15,105 nt of DNA from Fidelibacterota bacterium (GTDB taxonomy: Bacteria > Fidelibacterota > Marinisomatia > Marinisomatales > UBA1611), in assembly GCA_015658495.1 (NCBI GenBank), contig DQOT01000258.1:1-15105 (forward strand). Direction: 5' to 3'. Shown one piece after another: positions 7,373-14,948 of this stretch. Position numbers and translations under genes: made by a program. The notes beneath the pieces were generated by a model. The model was given only the letters and a program-made list of their open reading frames with translations. It did not search any database and was not told the origin of the DNA. How positions within the stretch are numbered: the stretch's first letter is position 1; the number at the start of each line of letters is the position of its first letter.

Positions 7373-7707
7373 GCACTGTTTTCCGTAATGGATGCCACGA
7401 GATCAGATGCTTTTTCAACTGCATCTTCAGGGACAAAAATCCGAACAACATCGCCGGGCAGACTCGCAGCTTCTATGGCAAATGCGGATGAAAACCAATC
7501 CATCTTGAGATAGTAAGGGACGCTATTTTTATCCAATATTTCAGCGGCCATGTCCGCATACACTTTTCCCTGGAACGGTGGTAGGGCAGACCAGGTCATT
7601 TCCGGGATGGGGAGATCCAACACACAAGCATCAATGAGAGATACGTTGCAATCGCCACATTCTTTGATGTGATTTAAATATTCGGCATGGCATTCGGGAC
7701 AGATCAT
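7369..7707 (-). CDS. small zinc-ribbon protein with DUF2007-like domain
   Basis: 112 residues. The first 20 carry two CxxC knuckles (Cys3/Cys6 and Cys17/Cys20) that probably bind zinc. From about residue 42, LPPFQGKVYADMAAEILDKN through VRIFVPEDAVEKASDLV (88-104) has the shape of a DUF2007 domain: a small ferredoxin-like fold with a helix that begins by turning over a substrate position, then a strand, then VPEEDxxxA. The biochemical function of DUF2007 is not established; it has been called a putative signal-transducing domain. A good GGAG ribosome site lies 6 bases before the ATG. The stop overlaps the hisS start by 4 bases, so the two are probably co-translated. The family call is from pattern recognition and could be wrong; the zinc ribbon itself is clear. 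Confidence 0.75.
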   Translation of the reverse strand: MICPECHAEYLNHIKECGDCNVSLIDACVLDLPIPEMTWSALPPFQGKVYADMAAEILDKNSVPYYLKMDWFSSAFAIEAASLPGDVVRIFVPEDAVEKASDLVASITENSA

Positions 7708-7767
7708 GATAACTCCAATTTCGGGGTTTGAATTTCCATCAATGTTGGTGCGAGTTCAATTGAAGAA

Positions 7768-10700
7768 TTACAATCTCGGCCCGGAGAATACACCGGATTT
7801 TTTCTCTATCTTTATGTCTTTCAAGGTGGGTGATTTTACATTGAGTTTGAAATTGATGCCCTGACCTAGTCCTGATGGGGTCCAGTGTAAGGATAATTCC
7901 CAACAGTGCAAATCACGGTGAATAGAAAATGAATGGCTCACAAGATCACGTAGGATCAAATCAAACCGGGCACGATAGGATACGCGCCATTTTTGGGTCA
8001 CATTGATGGAAGAATTTGTGTTGACCCAAAAAGTCTTTCGGGGATTCGCTGGATTAGTTGCAGAATAAGAATAACTCAAACTAATATTGGTTTTCCACAA
8101 ATTTTTATTGTTCAAAGTATTCCGCATATTTTTGAGAGGATTGATCAATCCAGGTCCGGCCAGGTCTTCGTCTACCTCGGTGGTATCTTTTGCCTCTTCT
8201 TCCTCAATTTTCCCAGCCCATCTTTTTCCGGAGAATCTAAATCCTGTGGACAAACGAGCGGAGGTGAGTCGTGGCTCTATAAATCCATTCTCATTCAAAT
8301 TGAATTCAGCGATTCGTTTTTTCCTGTCCGTATTATATTTGTAAAAATCATGGGTCATGTTCAAATCCAAATTCAATTTCCCGGCAATCTTGGAACGGAC
8401 CGTAGAACGGAGATTGGATAAATTCATGGAGTCGGCCGCAAAATTATAACTGCTGCTCATTCGCCAACTCAACAGATCCACTTTTTTTTCTTCATCACCT
8501 TTTTTTACTTTTGCCTGGAACACATTGTTCAAACTAAAAGACATGGATTTTCGTTCAGATCGCGGTGTATTGCCTGCCATGGTGCCGGCGAATTTGTCAT
8601 GATAATATTCCTTCCCGGTGGAATCTGTTTCGGTGATCACATATCCCAGGTCTTTCCCAAAAAGTGGCTTGGAAAAATCCGGCGTCCACGAATATCCGAT
8701 GGAAGGTGACATAACATGCCGAACCGCCCTGACAGGTCCAAACGGGATGGGGAAAAGTCCATAGATCTGGGTATTGGTATTCATGGAGAAGGAGCCCGTA
8801 GTCCGGGCGGCGAATCCCTGTTTTTCAAATTTGGTGAATGAATGCGTGGAATCATTCCAATCTCCATCAAATGATTCATCCACCCACACGGATTTCAGAT
8901 TCATGCTGGGATTCACTGAAATATATTTGAAAACCTTTTGCGGCGCATTGATAGAGGATGTATGAACCCAACCGCTATTTTGTTCATTTTGGGTAACCAG
9001 TTTTCCTGTGGAATCCATCCAGCCGAAAGAATTGGAACTGTCAATATATACCGATTCATAATAGTCACGATCCTTATTGTTAAAACTTAAACCGTAATTC
9101 CAGGTGATGGTGTTGTACCATTTTTTATCCTTTGCCAGTGTGGGGACCAGGTTACTTTGTCCGTGGCGAAAAGAGAATTTTGGAAAGGTGCGGTTCACAA
9201 TGTTAAGCTGTGTTCCCGCCTTGGTGGGTGTTACATAATATGCGCTGAATGGATTTATTTTATCATCAATAAGCAGATCTCGGTTGGAATAATAACTGCC
9301 ACTGAAAGAATTCTTTGCCTTGGGCCATCGTTTAGAATAAGAGACATTTGAGATTGCTTTTTGGTTCATGCGGTCTGCTTCAGAATGACCATATTTTTTA
9401 CTGAAATCGTAATCACCGCTGCTGGAATAGGTCACATTGGCATTGAAAGATTGATTATTTCGCAACTTTTGTGTGTGGTTCCAGCGGATATTTGTACTGC
9501 TTCTCCGTGTTTCTGTAATGTCAGAAATATTTTTTGAATCGGTCAAATGCTGCTGATTTCGAATGGACAAGCCACCATTGAATTTGTACCGCATCCGGTA
9601 GGCATTATTGATTTTGAATACAGCCCCTTCCCGGTCACCAAAATCTACCAGAAACTTCGAATCCCAGAATTCACTGGGCGCCCAATAAAACCCCAATCCT
9701 TGCAAGTATTGCCCCCGGTTTTTGGTCTCGCCATAGGATGGCATGATCCAGCCTGAATGGCGCTGTCCCCCCTTGTGGGGGAAAATCCCCAGCGGAATAC
9801 CGAAAATTGGGATTTGCCCCAAGTGAAGAATGATAGGCCGGGCGATGACAACGTCGTTTTGAATAACTTTCATTTTTGTGGATTCAAAATGGAAATGAGC
9901 TGTATCAAGGTCACAGGTTGTATAGGTTGAATTTTCAATAAAGAAAACTTTTTCAGTTTCGTTCCGGATCTGGTTCCCGGTATAATATCCATCATCCGCC
10001 TTGGTGTGTCCTTTGGTGATGCGGCCTTTCCGCGTATCCAAATTATAGGTTATAGCATCGCCGCTCATGGGATCTTTCCCTTTTTCTTTTATAATGGGAA
10101 AGATGGGTTCACTCAAGGTATCACCTTCCAATTTCGGGAGCGCGTTCAGCATATTGGTTTGCCAATTCACCGTAACAAATCCTGCTTCGAGATTCGTCTT
10201 TTCGTGCTTGATATTGGCATGGCCTTCAAAATCTGTTTCTTCATCTTTCAGCCGATATTGGATCCTGTCTGCTGCATAGATGATGGGAAAATCCAAATCA
10301 TTGGAAACGGAATCGGGGATATATTTCCCCTCGGAACCGCCAATGATTCGCAGCTGATCCAATTCATCATTTAGGAATGTCATAATGATGGTATCGCCGG
10401 AAGCATTGTTCTTGCCCTGGTAAATGGAATCATCGAACACGTGATAAAATGTTTTGGCCATGCCTTCGATCCGCAAGGAATCCAAAATGCCCTCCTTGAA
10501 AAAACTGGTGAGCAGGGAGCCTTCCATAATATCTTGGAAGTCCAGGGTGTCGCCAAAAGTTAGGGAATCATGTTTCGATTGTTGATATCCGTTTACAGGC
10601 GTCAGGGCAAAGGCCTTTTTCGGAATGTGAAGTTTTTTTAATTCCTCTTCAGAGTAGGTTAACACAATTTTTTCTCCTGAAAGAATTCTGCCATTGTCTT

Positions 10701-11385
10701 TGATTTCCGGCTCGATCTCTAAAATGGTAATCTCATCGGAGCGATCGTATCTCGCCATTCCGCAAGTGGCAATCCGGGATGAATCTTGTATCATGACATT
10801 TCCAATAGCCGTGTAGGAAACACCATCTTTTTCAGGATCTTTCTGGTATTCGATGCGGTTCGCAGTAATGATTTGGCCTTTTTGTTTAAGGGTGACATTG
10901 CCAAGCGCCACACCGCTGTCCTGTTCAGTAAACACGGTGATGGAGTCTGCTTTCAGGTCATAATCCTGATCCCAGACATGGGGATTCCCAATGCTTAAGA
11001 TCCGGTCTTCAGCAGAATAGAATTTGAGTGTATCGCAGGTAAGTGTTCTTCCTTCCTGAATGGCTGATACACGCCGGTATAAAATAACAAGTTCATTCCG
11101 TTCATAATGATGCCCTTCCTGGCAGTTGAGCGTCAGTGTTCCCTTGGTGAAAACCACATTCCCGGAAATGAATTTGATTGCTTCGCCATTGATGGTTTTG
11201 TTTTCCAAAACATTGGCCTTTTTTAAGCGCAGCCTATTATCGGCACTAAAAGAAATCGATATTAATAGAAATATGAAAAATAAATTTTTCCCGTAACTCT
11301 GTGAAACCACCCCTGTCTTTCCTTCCTTAAAAAGGAGGGTATTGAGGGGTGGTTTAGAAGAAAAGAGCGGTTTTAAAAAAATCAT
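7768..11385 (-). CDS. lptD: LptD-like LPS-assembly outer membrane protein (OstA domain plus barrel)
   Basis: 1205 residues, long compared with E. coli LptD (about 784), as is common in FCB bacteria. The family places lipopolysaccharide in the outer leaflet of the outer membrane. A hydrophobic signal segment sits at 35-47 (LFFIFLLISISFS). Residues ~57-270 form an OstA/LptA-like beta-jellyroll (SGNVVFTKG, GNVTLKQKGQIITANRIEY, GNVMIQD), with more OstA-like repeats near 370-460 (FEGHANIKHE). The conserved LptD stretch follows: FIENSTYTTCDLDTAHFHF (482-500), GQIPIFGIPLGIFPHKGG (523-540) and SGWIMPSYGE (544-553). The rest is the beta-barrel. The ATG overlaps the rarA stop as ATGA. Residues 11-27 are encoded by a palindromic repeat, so the n-region before the signal is unusually long. 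GTG at codon 26 (11310) is an alternative start. No LptE was seen nearby. Confidence 0.9.
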   Translation of the reverse strand: MIFLKPLFSSKPPLNTLLFKEGKTGVVSQSYGKNLFFIFLLISISFSADNRLRLKKANVLENKTINGEAIKFISGNVVFTKGTLTLNCQEGHHYERNELVILYRRVSAIQEGRTLTCDTLKFYSAEDRILSIGNPHVWDQDYDLKADSITVFTEQDSGVALGNVTLKQKGQIITANRIEYQKDPEKDGVSYTAIGNVMIQDSSRIATCGMARYDRSDEITILEIEPEIKDNGRILSGEKIVLTYSEEELKKLHIPKKAFALTPVNGYQQSKHDSLTFGDTLDFQDIMEGSLLTSFFKEGILDSLRIEGMAKTFYHVFDDSIYQGKNNASGDTIIMTFLNDELDQLRIIGGSEGKYIPDSVSNDLDFPIIYAADRIQYRLKDEETDFEGHANIKHEKTNLEAGFVTVNWQTNMLNALPKLEGDTLSEPIFPIIKEKGKDPMSGDAITYNLDTRKGRITKGHTKADDGYYTGNQIRNETEKVFFIENSTYTTCDLDTAHFHFESTKMKVIQNDVVIARPIILHLGQIPIFGIPLGIFPHKGGQRHSGWIMPSYGETKNRGQYLQGLGFYWAPSEFWDSKFLVDFGDREGAVFKINNAYRMRYKFNGGLSIRNQQHLTDSKNISDITETRRSSTNIRWNHTQKLRNNQSFNANVTYSSSGDYDFSKKYGHSEADRMNQKAISNVSYSKRWPKAKNSFSGSYYSNRDLLIDDKINPFSAYYVTPTKAGTQLNIVNRTFPKFSFRHGQSNLVPTLAKDKKWYNTITWNYGLSFNNKDRDYYESVYIDSSNSFGWMDSTGKLVTQNEQNSGWVHTSSINAPQKVFKYISVNPSMNLKSVWVDESFDGDWNDSTHSFTKFEKQGFAARTTGSFSMNTNTQIYGLFPIPFGPVRAVRHVMSPSIGYSWTPDFSKPLFGKDLGYVITETDSTGKEYYHDKFAGTMAGNTPRSERKSMSFSLNNVFQAKVKKGDEEKKVDLLSWRMSSSYNFAADSMNLSNLRSTVRSKIAGKLNLDLNMTHDFYKYNTDRKKRIAEFNLNENGFIEPRLTSARLSTGFRFSGKRWAGKIEEEEAKDTTEVDEDLAGPGLINPLKNMRNTLNNKNLWKTNISLSYSYSATNPANPRKTFWVNTNSSINVTQKWRVSYRARFDLILRDLVSHSFSIHRDLHCWELSLHWTPSGLGQGINFKLNVKSPTLKDIKIEKKSGVFSGPRL
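11304..11355. repeat. 52-bp palindromic repeat within the lptD 5' coding region
   Basis: Outer arms AAACCACCCCT (11304-11314) and AGGGGTGGTTT (11345-11355) are perfect 11-bp inverted repeats. Inside them CCTTCCTT (11321-11328) pairs with AAGGAGGG (11332-11339) with one G-T, closing a 3-base loop. The result is a two-tier hairpin. It is open in the lptD frame and encodes residues 11-27, including PPLNTLLFKEG. This looks like the dispersed CCACCCCTC...GAGGGGTGG palindromes known from many environmental genomes. Only one copy is in the window, so dispersal here is inferred. Confidence 0.82.
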
Positions 11386-12686
11386 TTTTTAGAATAACGG
11401 TCTTTCCAAAGAGATTTCAGTCTATTTTGGATCCATTCTTCCCGACCCTGATTTGATGGATGGTAATAGGTTTGCGTTTCACCATTGGGGAAATAATTCG
11501 CATCAACAAAATGATCCGGGTAAGAGTGAGGGTACTGATAATCTTTGCCGTAATCCATGTCTTTCATTAAATCGGTTGGCGCATTCCGTAAATGCAAAGG
11601 GACGGAGGGAGTTCCGGATTCTTTTACCGCTTGCGTGGCCGCTTTAATAGCTTTGTAACTGGCATTGGATTTGGGAGCACTTGCCAAATAAGTTGTAACC
11701 TGTGCCAGGATCAATGATGCTTCCGGCATCCCGATCATGTGGACAGCCTGGAATCCCGAGGTAGCCAGGGTAAGTCCGTTTGGATCTGCGTTCCCGATAT
11801 CTTCCGATGCTAGGATAATGAGACGCCGGGCAATGAATTCCGGTTTTTCGCCACCTTCCAGCATAACAGCCAGCCAATACAATGCAGCATCCGGATCTGA
11901 CCCGCGAACCGATTTGATGAAAGCGCTGATGGTGTCGTAATGGTATTCCCCTTGTTTGTCATAGATCAAAGTTTTGGATTGAATCGCTTCATCCAAAATT
12001 TCTTTTGTTATTTGTCCTTTTCCGCCCATGAGATGACCAGCCACTTCCAAGGTGTTCAGCATTTTCCGGGCATCGCCACCGGAAGATTGAATGAGCAGAT
12101 CTTTTTCTAAATTTTTTATAGTTATTGAACTTTTGGATAAAATAACATCCTGAGCAAAAGCCTTTTCCAGTATCTTTTTCAAGTGATTCTTTTGTAACGG
12201 TTTCAGCGTGAGAACACGACAGCGGGAGAGAAGAGGAGAAATCACTTCAAAAGATGGATTTTCCGTGGTGGCGCCCATGAGCGTAATGGTGCCATCTTCT
12301 ACAGCGTGAAGTAACGCATCCTGCTGGCTTTTGCTGAAGCGGTGGATCTCATCAATAAACAGGATCGTTTTTTGTCCCATGTCACGATTATTCTTTGCAA
12401 ATGCGATCACATCCCGGAGATCCTTCACACCACTGGACACGGCTGACATTTCTTTGATTTTTGCGTCAGATGATTTTGCAATCATCCGGGCCAAGGTAGT
12501 CTTTCCAGTGCCGGGAGGTCCCCAAAAAATCATGGAAATACTGGCGGACTGACCTATAAGCCGATGAAGAATCTTGCCCTTATCAACGAGGTGTCCCTGG
12601 CCACAAAATTCTTCGATGGTCTGGGGGCGAACCCGATCAGCGAGAGGCGGAAGGTGTGTATCGAATAGCGTTTGTGGTGAATTCAT
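11382..12686 (-). CDS. rarA: replication-associated recombination protein A (RarA/MgsA), AAA+ clamp-loader-like ATPase
   Basis: 434 residues, the family norm. RarA proteins are tetrameric DNA-dependent ATPases related to clamp loaders that act at stalled replication forks. Landmarks: LADRVRPQTIEEFCGQGHL (15-33), Walker A GPPGTGKTT (56-64), Walker B ILFIDEIHRF (108-117), sensor 1 GATTENPSFE (138-147) and the SRCRV arginine-finger region (154-158). The C-terminal part carries the RarA-specific YDTISAFIKSVRGSDPDAAL and the ASEDIGNADP-type blocks. There is no clear Shine-Dalgarno before the ATG (TTTACCGTCTT precedes it). It is the first gene of the minus-strand block, divergent from the FKBP gene across 50 bp, and its stop overlaps the lptD start (ATGA). 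Confidence 0.97.
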   Translation of the reverse strand: MNSPQTLFDTHLPPLADRVRPQTIEEFCGQGHLVDKGKILHRLIGQSASISMIFWGPPGTGKTTLARMIAKSSDAKIKEMSAVSSGVKDLRDVIAFAKNNRDMGQKTILFIDEIHRFSKSQQDALLHAVEDGTITLMGATTENPSFEVISPLLSRCRVLTLKPLQKNHLKKILEKAFAQDVILSKSSITIKNLEKDLLIQSSGGDARKMLNTLEVAGHLMGGKGQITKEILDEAIQSKTLIYDKQGEYHYDTISAFIKSVRGSDPDAALYWLAVMLEGGEKPEFIARRLIILASEDIGNADPNGLTLATSGFQAVHMIGMPEASLILAQVTTYLASAPKSNASYKAIKAATQAVKESGTPSVPLHLRNAPTDLMKDMDYGKDYQYPHSYPDHFVDANYFPNGETQTYYHPSNQGREEWIQNRLKSLWKDRYSKK

Positions 12687-12736
12687 AAGACGGTAAATTT
12701 ACGGCTCTTTTTTAACAGACGAGGAACGAACATAGT
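12687..12736. promoter_or_regulatory. divergent rarA/FKBP promoter gap
   Basis: A 50-bp space separates two divergent starts, so it should hold both 5' ends or at least the plus-strand one. It contains an AT-rich perfect palindrome GTAAATTTAC (12693-12702) and a T-run at 12708-12713. A GAGGAA ribosome site (12721-12726) precedes the FKBP start by 10 bases. I cannot assign firm -35/-10 hexamers; the core promoters may extend into the rarA coding region. Confidence 0.4.
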
Positions 12737-13150
12737 ATGAAATTCTCTCAAACACTTATCTTATCCGCATTACTGGTTTTTGGCATGGGATGCAATAAAG
12801 GAAACACAGAAGAAATGGAAAATGGTTTAATTATTGAAGATCTTGTTGTGGGTGAAGGTACTGAAGCCCAGGATTATAATAAAGTGGTTGTGAACTATAC
12901 AGGCACACTGGAAGATGGATCTGTTTTTGATTCATCCCTAAACCCCGGACGAGAACCATTCACATTCACACTGGGTGTTGGCGCTGTAATCAAAGGTTGG
13001 GACCTGGGTGTGAAAGGCATGAAGGTTGGCGGAAAACGAAAATTAACTATCCCGCCTGAATTAGGGTATGGTGAAAGAAATACGAGTGTGATACCACCCA
13101 ATTCCACATTGCTCTTTGAAGTGGATTTGCTGGAAGTGGAAGTCTATTAA
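12737..13150 (+). CDS. FKBP-type peptidyl-prolyl cis-trans isomerase, probable lipoprotein
   Basis: 137 residues. Catalyses proline cis-trans isomerisation, probably on exported proteins in the periplasm. Residues 1-18 are a lipoprotein-like signal ending in GMG-Cys19; the -3 position is not the usual Leu, so the lipobox is imperfect. A short acidic linker leads to one FKBP domain (about 31-137). The FKBP12 pocket residues are all present: Tyr54, Phe64, Asp65, Arg72, Phe75, Val84-Ile85, Trp88 (AVIKGWD), Tyr111 (GYGER), Ile119 and Phe127. The enzyme should therefore be active and macrolide-binding. A GAGGAA ribosome site lies 10 bases upstream. It is the only protein gene on the plus strand here, transcribed away from rarA, and it ends at a large hairpin. 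Confidence 0.95.
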   Translation: MKFSQTLILSALLVFGMGCNKGNTEEMENGLIIEDLVVGEGTEAQDYNKVVVNYTGTLEDGSVFDSSLNPGREPFTFTLGVGAVIKGWDLGVKGMKVGGKRKLTIPPELGYGERNTSVIPPNSTLLFEVDLLEVEVY

Positions 13151-13155
13151 TTTTT

Positions 13156-13222
13156 AAGAAATAACTTTGCGGAAGCGTGTTTCGACAAGCTCAATAACCG
13201 CTCTTCTCTAAAGTTATCTCTT
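13156..13222 (+). terminator. large hairpin after the FKBP gene, possible terminator
   Basis: ATAACTTT (13161-13168) pairs with AAAGTTAT (13210-13217). The stem extends outward by AAGA/TCTT after one mismatch and inward by GGAAG/CTTCT (one G-U). A T-rich stretch (TCTCTTTTTATT) follows on the plus strand. Position and T-tract suit termination of FKBP transcription before the tRNA, but the loop is large and holds a dispersed repeat arm, so the fold may instead be a repeat relic. Confidence 0.4.
13181..13193 (+). repeat. single TTCGACAAGCTCA dispersed-repeat arm
   Basis: Exact 13-base copy of the arm at 2780-2792, here without a full inverted partner. Only a short TTGAGC (13227-13232) lies downstream. 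It sits in the loop of the hairpin following the FKBP gene. Confidence 0.75.
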
Positions 13223-13309
13223 TTTATTGAGCAGATGACTGGACCATTTATAGTTTTTTCACAGAATCAAAAAATGTTATTTTTCATCAAATTAGAAGGA
13301 TGATTTATT

Positions 13310-13383
13310 GCCGGGTTAGCTGAGTTGGTTCAAGCGACTGATTCGAAATCAGTAGTAGGTGGGTTCGAATCCCATACCCGGCT
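13310..13383 (+). tRNA. tRNA with anticodon CGA on a class I, Thr-like body
   Basis: Folds as a cloverleaf. The acceptor GCCGGGT (13310-13316) pairs perfectly with ACCCGGC (13376-13382), discriminator T. D arm GCT/AGC, 3 bp plus a G13-A22 pair; anticodon stem ACTGA/TCAGT (5 bp) with loop TTCGAAA; T arm TGGG/CCCA plus one G-T, with loop TTCGAAT. The anticodon at 13344-13346 is CGA, decoding UCG (Ser). Serine tRNAs should have a long variable arm, but here it is five bases (AGTAG). G1-C72, C2-G71 and a U discriminator resemble bacterial tRNA-Thr. Position 21 appears to be C rather than A, and 48 is G rather than C, so core tertiary pairs are odd. CCA is not encoded. A weak promoter (TTTTCA, 17 bp, TATTTT at 13256-13284) could drive it. 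It may be a functional odd tRNA or a decaying one. Confidence 0.85.
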
Positions 13384-13390
13384 CTTTAAA

Positions 13391-13425
13391 AACAAAAAAC
13401 CTTGCTACTGGGCGGAGCTTGATAT
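13391..13425 (-). terminator. weak terminator-like site after the sugar dehydrogenase gene
   Basis: On the minus strand, 14-48 bases past the dehydrogenase stop, a short GC-rich region (GCTCCGCCCAGTAGCAAGG) runs into TTTTTTGTTTTTA. The stem is poor. The flanks (ATCAAGC before, GG-TTTTTT-GTTT after) match the strong terminator at 14903-14924, so this may be a diverged copy of it. Confidence 0.35.
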
Positions 13426-13438
13426 ATTTCAAATATTA

Positions 13439-14869
13439 TTACTTCAACAATACCATCTTCCTGGTTTGCCTGAACTCCCCTGCCTGTATCGTATATATAT
13501 ACAACCCAGCACTCACTGGCTGACCCGCATTATTAGCAGCATTCCATTGAACTGATTTGTATCCATCGGTCTGTTGGTCATTTATTAGAGTTTTAACAAC
13601 ACGTCCTATCATATCATAGATGGTGATATTGACATTGCCTTGAATAGGCAGGCCATAATTGATCCTGGTAACAGGATTGAAGGGGTTGGGATAGTTTTGA
13701 TATAGCGAAAATTTATTTGGTCTTAAATCACCATCATCGACAGCGGAATCTGTCTGCACAAATTTGTATATCGTTCCATCAAATGAACAGATATACAGTT
13801 CATTATGCTGGTCTACACCAAAGGAAGTGACGGAATATGGCCCCAAGTCACCAAGGGTACTTACTTCAGGGGGATTTCCTCCTTCGTACTCCAATGACCA
13901 GACATCGCCGTACTCAAAGTCAGCGAAGATATACTTTCCGTAAAGGTCTGGGACCAAACTTCCCCGATAGACAAAACCCCCGGTGATGGACTCGCCGACA
14001 TTGTGGTTGTATTCATAAAATGGCATAATGAGTCCGGCGGTATCGCAGCCGACGGGCGGATCGTAGCAGTGAGCCCCCTCCATAATGTTCCAGCCATAGT
14101 TTCCGCCTACCTCTAATAAGTCTATTTCTTCATACAAGTTCTGGCCAACATCCGCAATCCAACAGATATTCGTGACAGGATCGAAACTGAACCGCCACGG
14201 GTTTCGAAGACCAAAAGCATAGATTTCTTCTCTATAACCTGTCCCCACAAAAGGGTTATTATCCGGAATTCCATAGTTCAGCCCTTCGTCAGGATTGTCT
14301 ATATCAATCCGTAGCATGGAACTGTGAAGGGTGTTAAGATTTTGTCCATGCCCATAGGGATCGCCTCCTGCACCGCCATCACCCATACCAATGTATAAAT
14401 AACCATCGGGACCAAAGACGACCTGACCGCCGTTATGATTAGTAAATGGCTGGTTAATTTCAATGATTATGTGTTCTGATAATTCATCACCAACATCAGG
14501 ATCATCCGCTGTTACTTGAAACCGGGAAACCACTGTTCTTAGTGGACCTGGTGCTGTATAGTTGACAAAAAAATAACCGTTATTTTCATAGTCAGGATGG
14601 AATGCCAGGCCCAGAAGCCCTCTTTCACCCTCAAATACTATCCTGTCCCGAATATCAAGGAATATGGTTTTATCCGTTACAAAAACATCATTCTCAAAAA
14701 CATAGATGTAACCTTCCTGTTCTACCACAAAGAGCCGATTGGACTCATCCGCTGAATATTGAAGGTCAACAGGTTGCGTAAAATACAAGCTGGGAAATGC
14801 TTCATCGATCTGCACTTGACCAAGCAGAACCGATAAGGACAAAAGTAAAAGGATGGCTACTTTTTTCAT
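13439..14869 (-). CDS. secreted PQQ-type glucose/sorbosone dehydrogenase with Por-like C-terminal sorting domain
   Basis: 476 residues from ATG 14869. An upstream in-frame ATG at 14995 was rejected because it would translate through a terminator; this start gives a proper signal peptide (MKKVAILLLLSLSVLLGQ). Residues ~24-370 form a GSDH/soluble aldose sugar dehydrogenase beta-propeller: GERGLLGLAFHPDY (81-94), HNGGQVVFGPDGYLYIGMGD (145-164, His145 the likely catalytic base), IYAFGLRNPWRFSFDP (216-231), IADVGQN (238-244) and GGNYGWNIMEGAHCY (255-269). The family oxidises sugars with PQQ in the periplasm or outside the cell. Residues ~384-476 are a sorting domain with SLYQNYPNPFNP (388-399), ending in KMVLLK, the type used by type IX secretion in FCB bacteria. 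The substrate is unknown, and no PQQ biosynthesis gene is in the window. Confidence 0.93.
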   Translation of the reverse strand: MKKVAILLLLSLSVLLGQVQIDEAFPSLYFTQPVDLQYSADESNRLFVVEQEGYIYVFENDVFVTDKTIFLDIRDRIVFEGERGLLGLAFHPDYENNGYFFVNYTAPGPLRTVVSRFQVTADDPDVGDELSEHIIIEINQPFTNHNGGQVVFGPDGYLYIGMGDGGAGGDPYGHGQNLNTLHSSMLRIDIDNPDEGLNYGIPDNNPFVGTGYREEIYAFGLRNPWRFSFDPVTNICWIADVGQNLYEEIDLLEVGGNYGWNIMEGAHCYDPPVGCDTAGLIMPFYEYNHNVGESITGGFVYRGSLVPDLYGKYIFADFEYGDVWSLEYEGGNPPEVSTLGDLGPYSVTSFGVDQHNELYICSFDGTIYKFVQTDSAVDDGDLRPNKFSLYQNYPNPFNPVTRINYGLPIQGNVNITIYDMIGRVVKTLINDQQTDGYKSVQWNAANNAGQPVSAGLYIYTIQAGEFRQTRKMVLLK

Positions 14870-14902
14870 GGTGAGCTCAAATCTACCCATCAGCCCACAA
14901 AC

Positions 14903-14924
14903 AAAAAACCCCACTAATGTGGGG
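14903..14924 (-). terminator. rho-independent terminator
   Basis: On the minus strand CCCCAC-ATTA-GTGGGG is a perfect 6-bp GC-rich stem with a 4-base loop, followed at once by TTTTTTGTTT. It lies 25 bases after the stop of the partial gene at the right edge and upstream of the sugar dehydrogenase start, so the two genes have separate transcription units or only read-through links. Confidence 0.9.
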
Positions 14925-14948
14925 CTTGATGTGGTAGAAAGGGTAAAT

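Noticed and set aside
6923..7513. 196-residue open frame on the plus strand
   Set aside because: Lies antisense across hisS and the zinc-ribbon gene, has no recognisable domain, and both sense genes have intact family motifs.
9774..9782. C-run/G-run mini-hairpin (CCCCCTTGTGGGGG region) inside lptD
   Set aside because: It encodes the conserved PHKGGQR segment of LptD; codon choice explains it and no second copy is seen.
13337..13353. Reading the tRNA anticodon as TCG (Arg)
   Set aside because: That needs the stem shifted by one base, which destroys all anticodon-stem pairs; only the ACTGA/TCAGT stem gives a 7-base loop, with CGA at 34-36.
13310..13440. Integrative element attachment site at the tRNA
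   Set aside because: No integrase gene and no repeated tRNA 3' end is present in the window.
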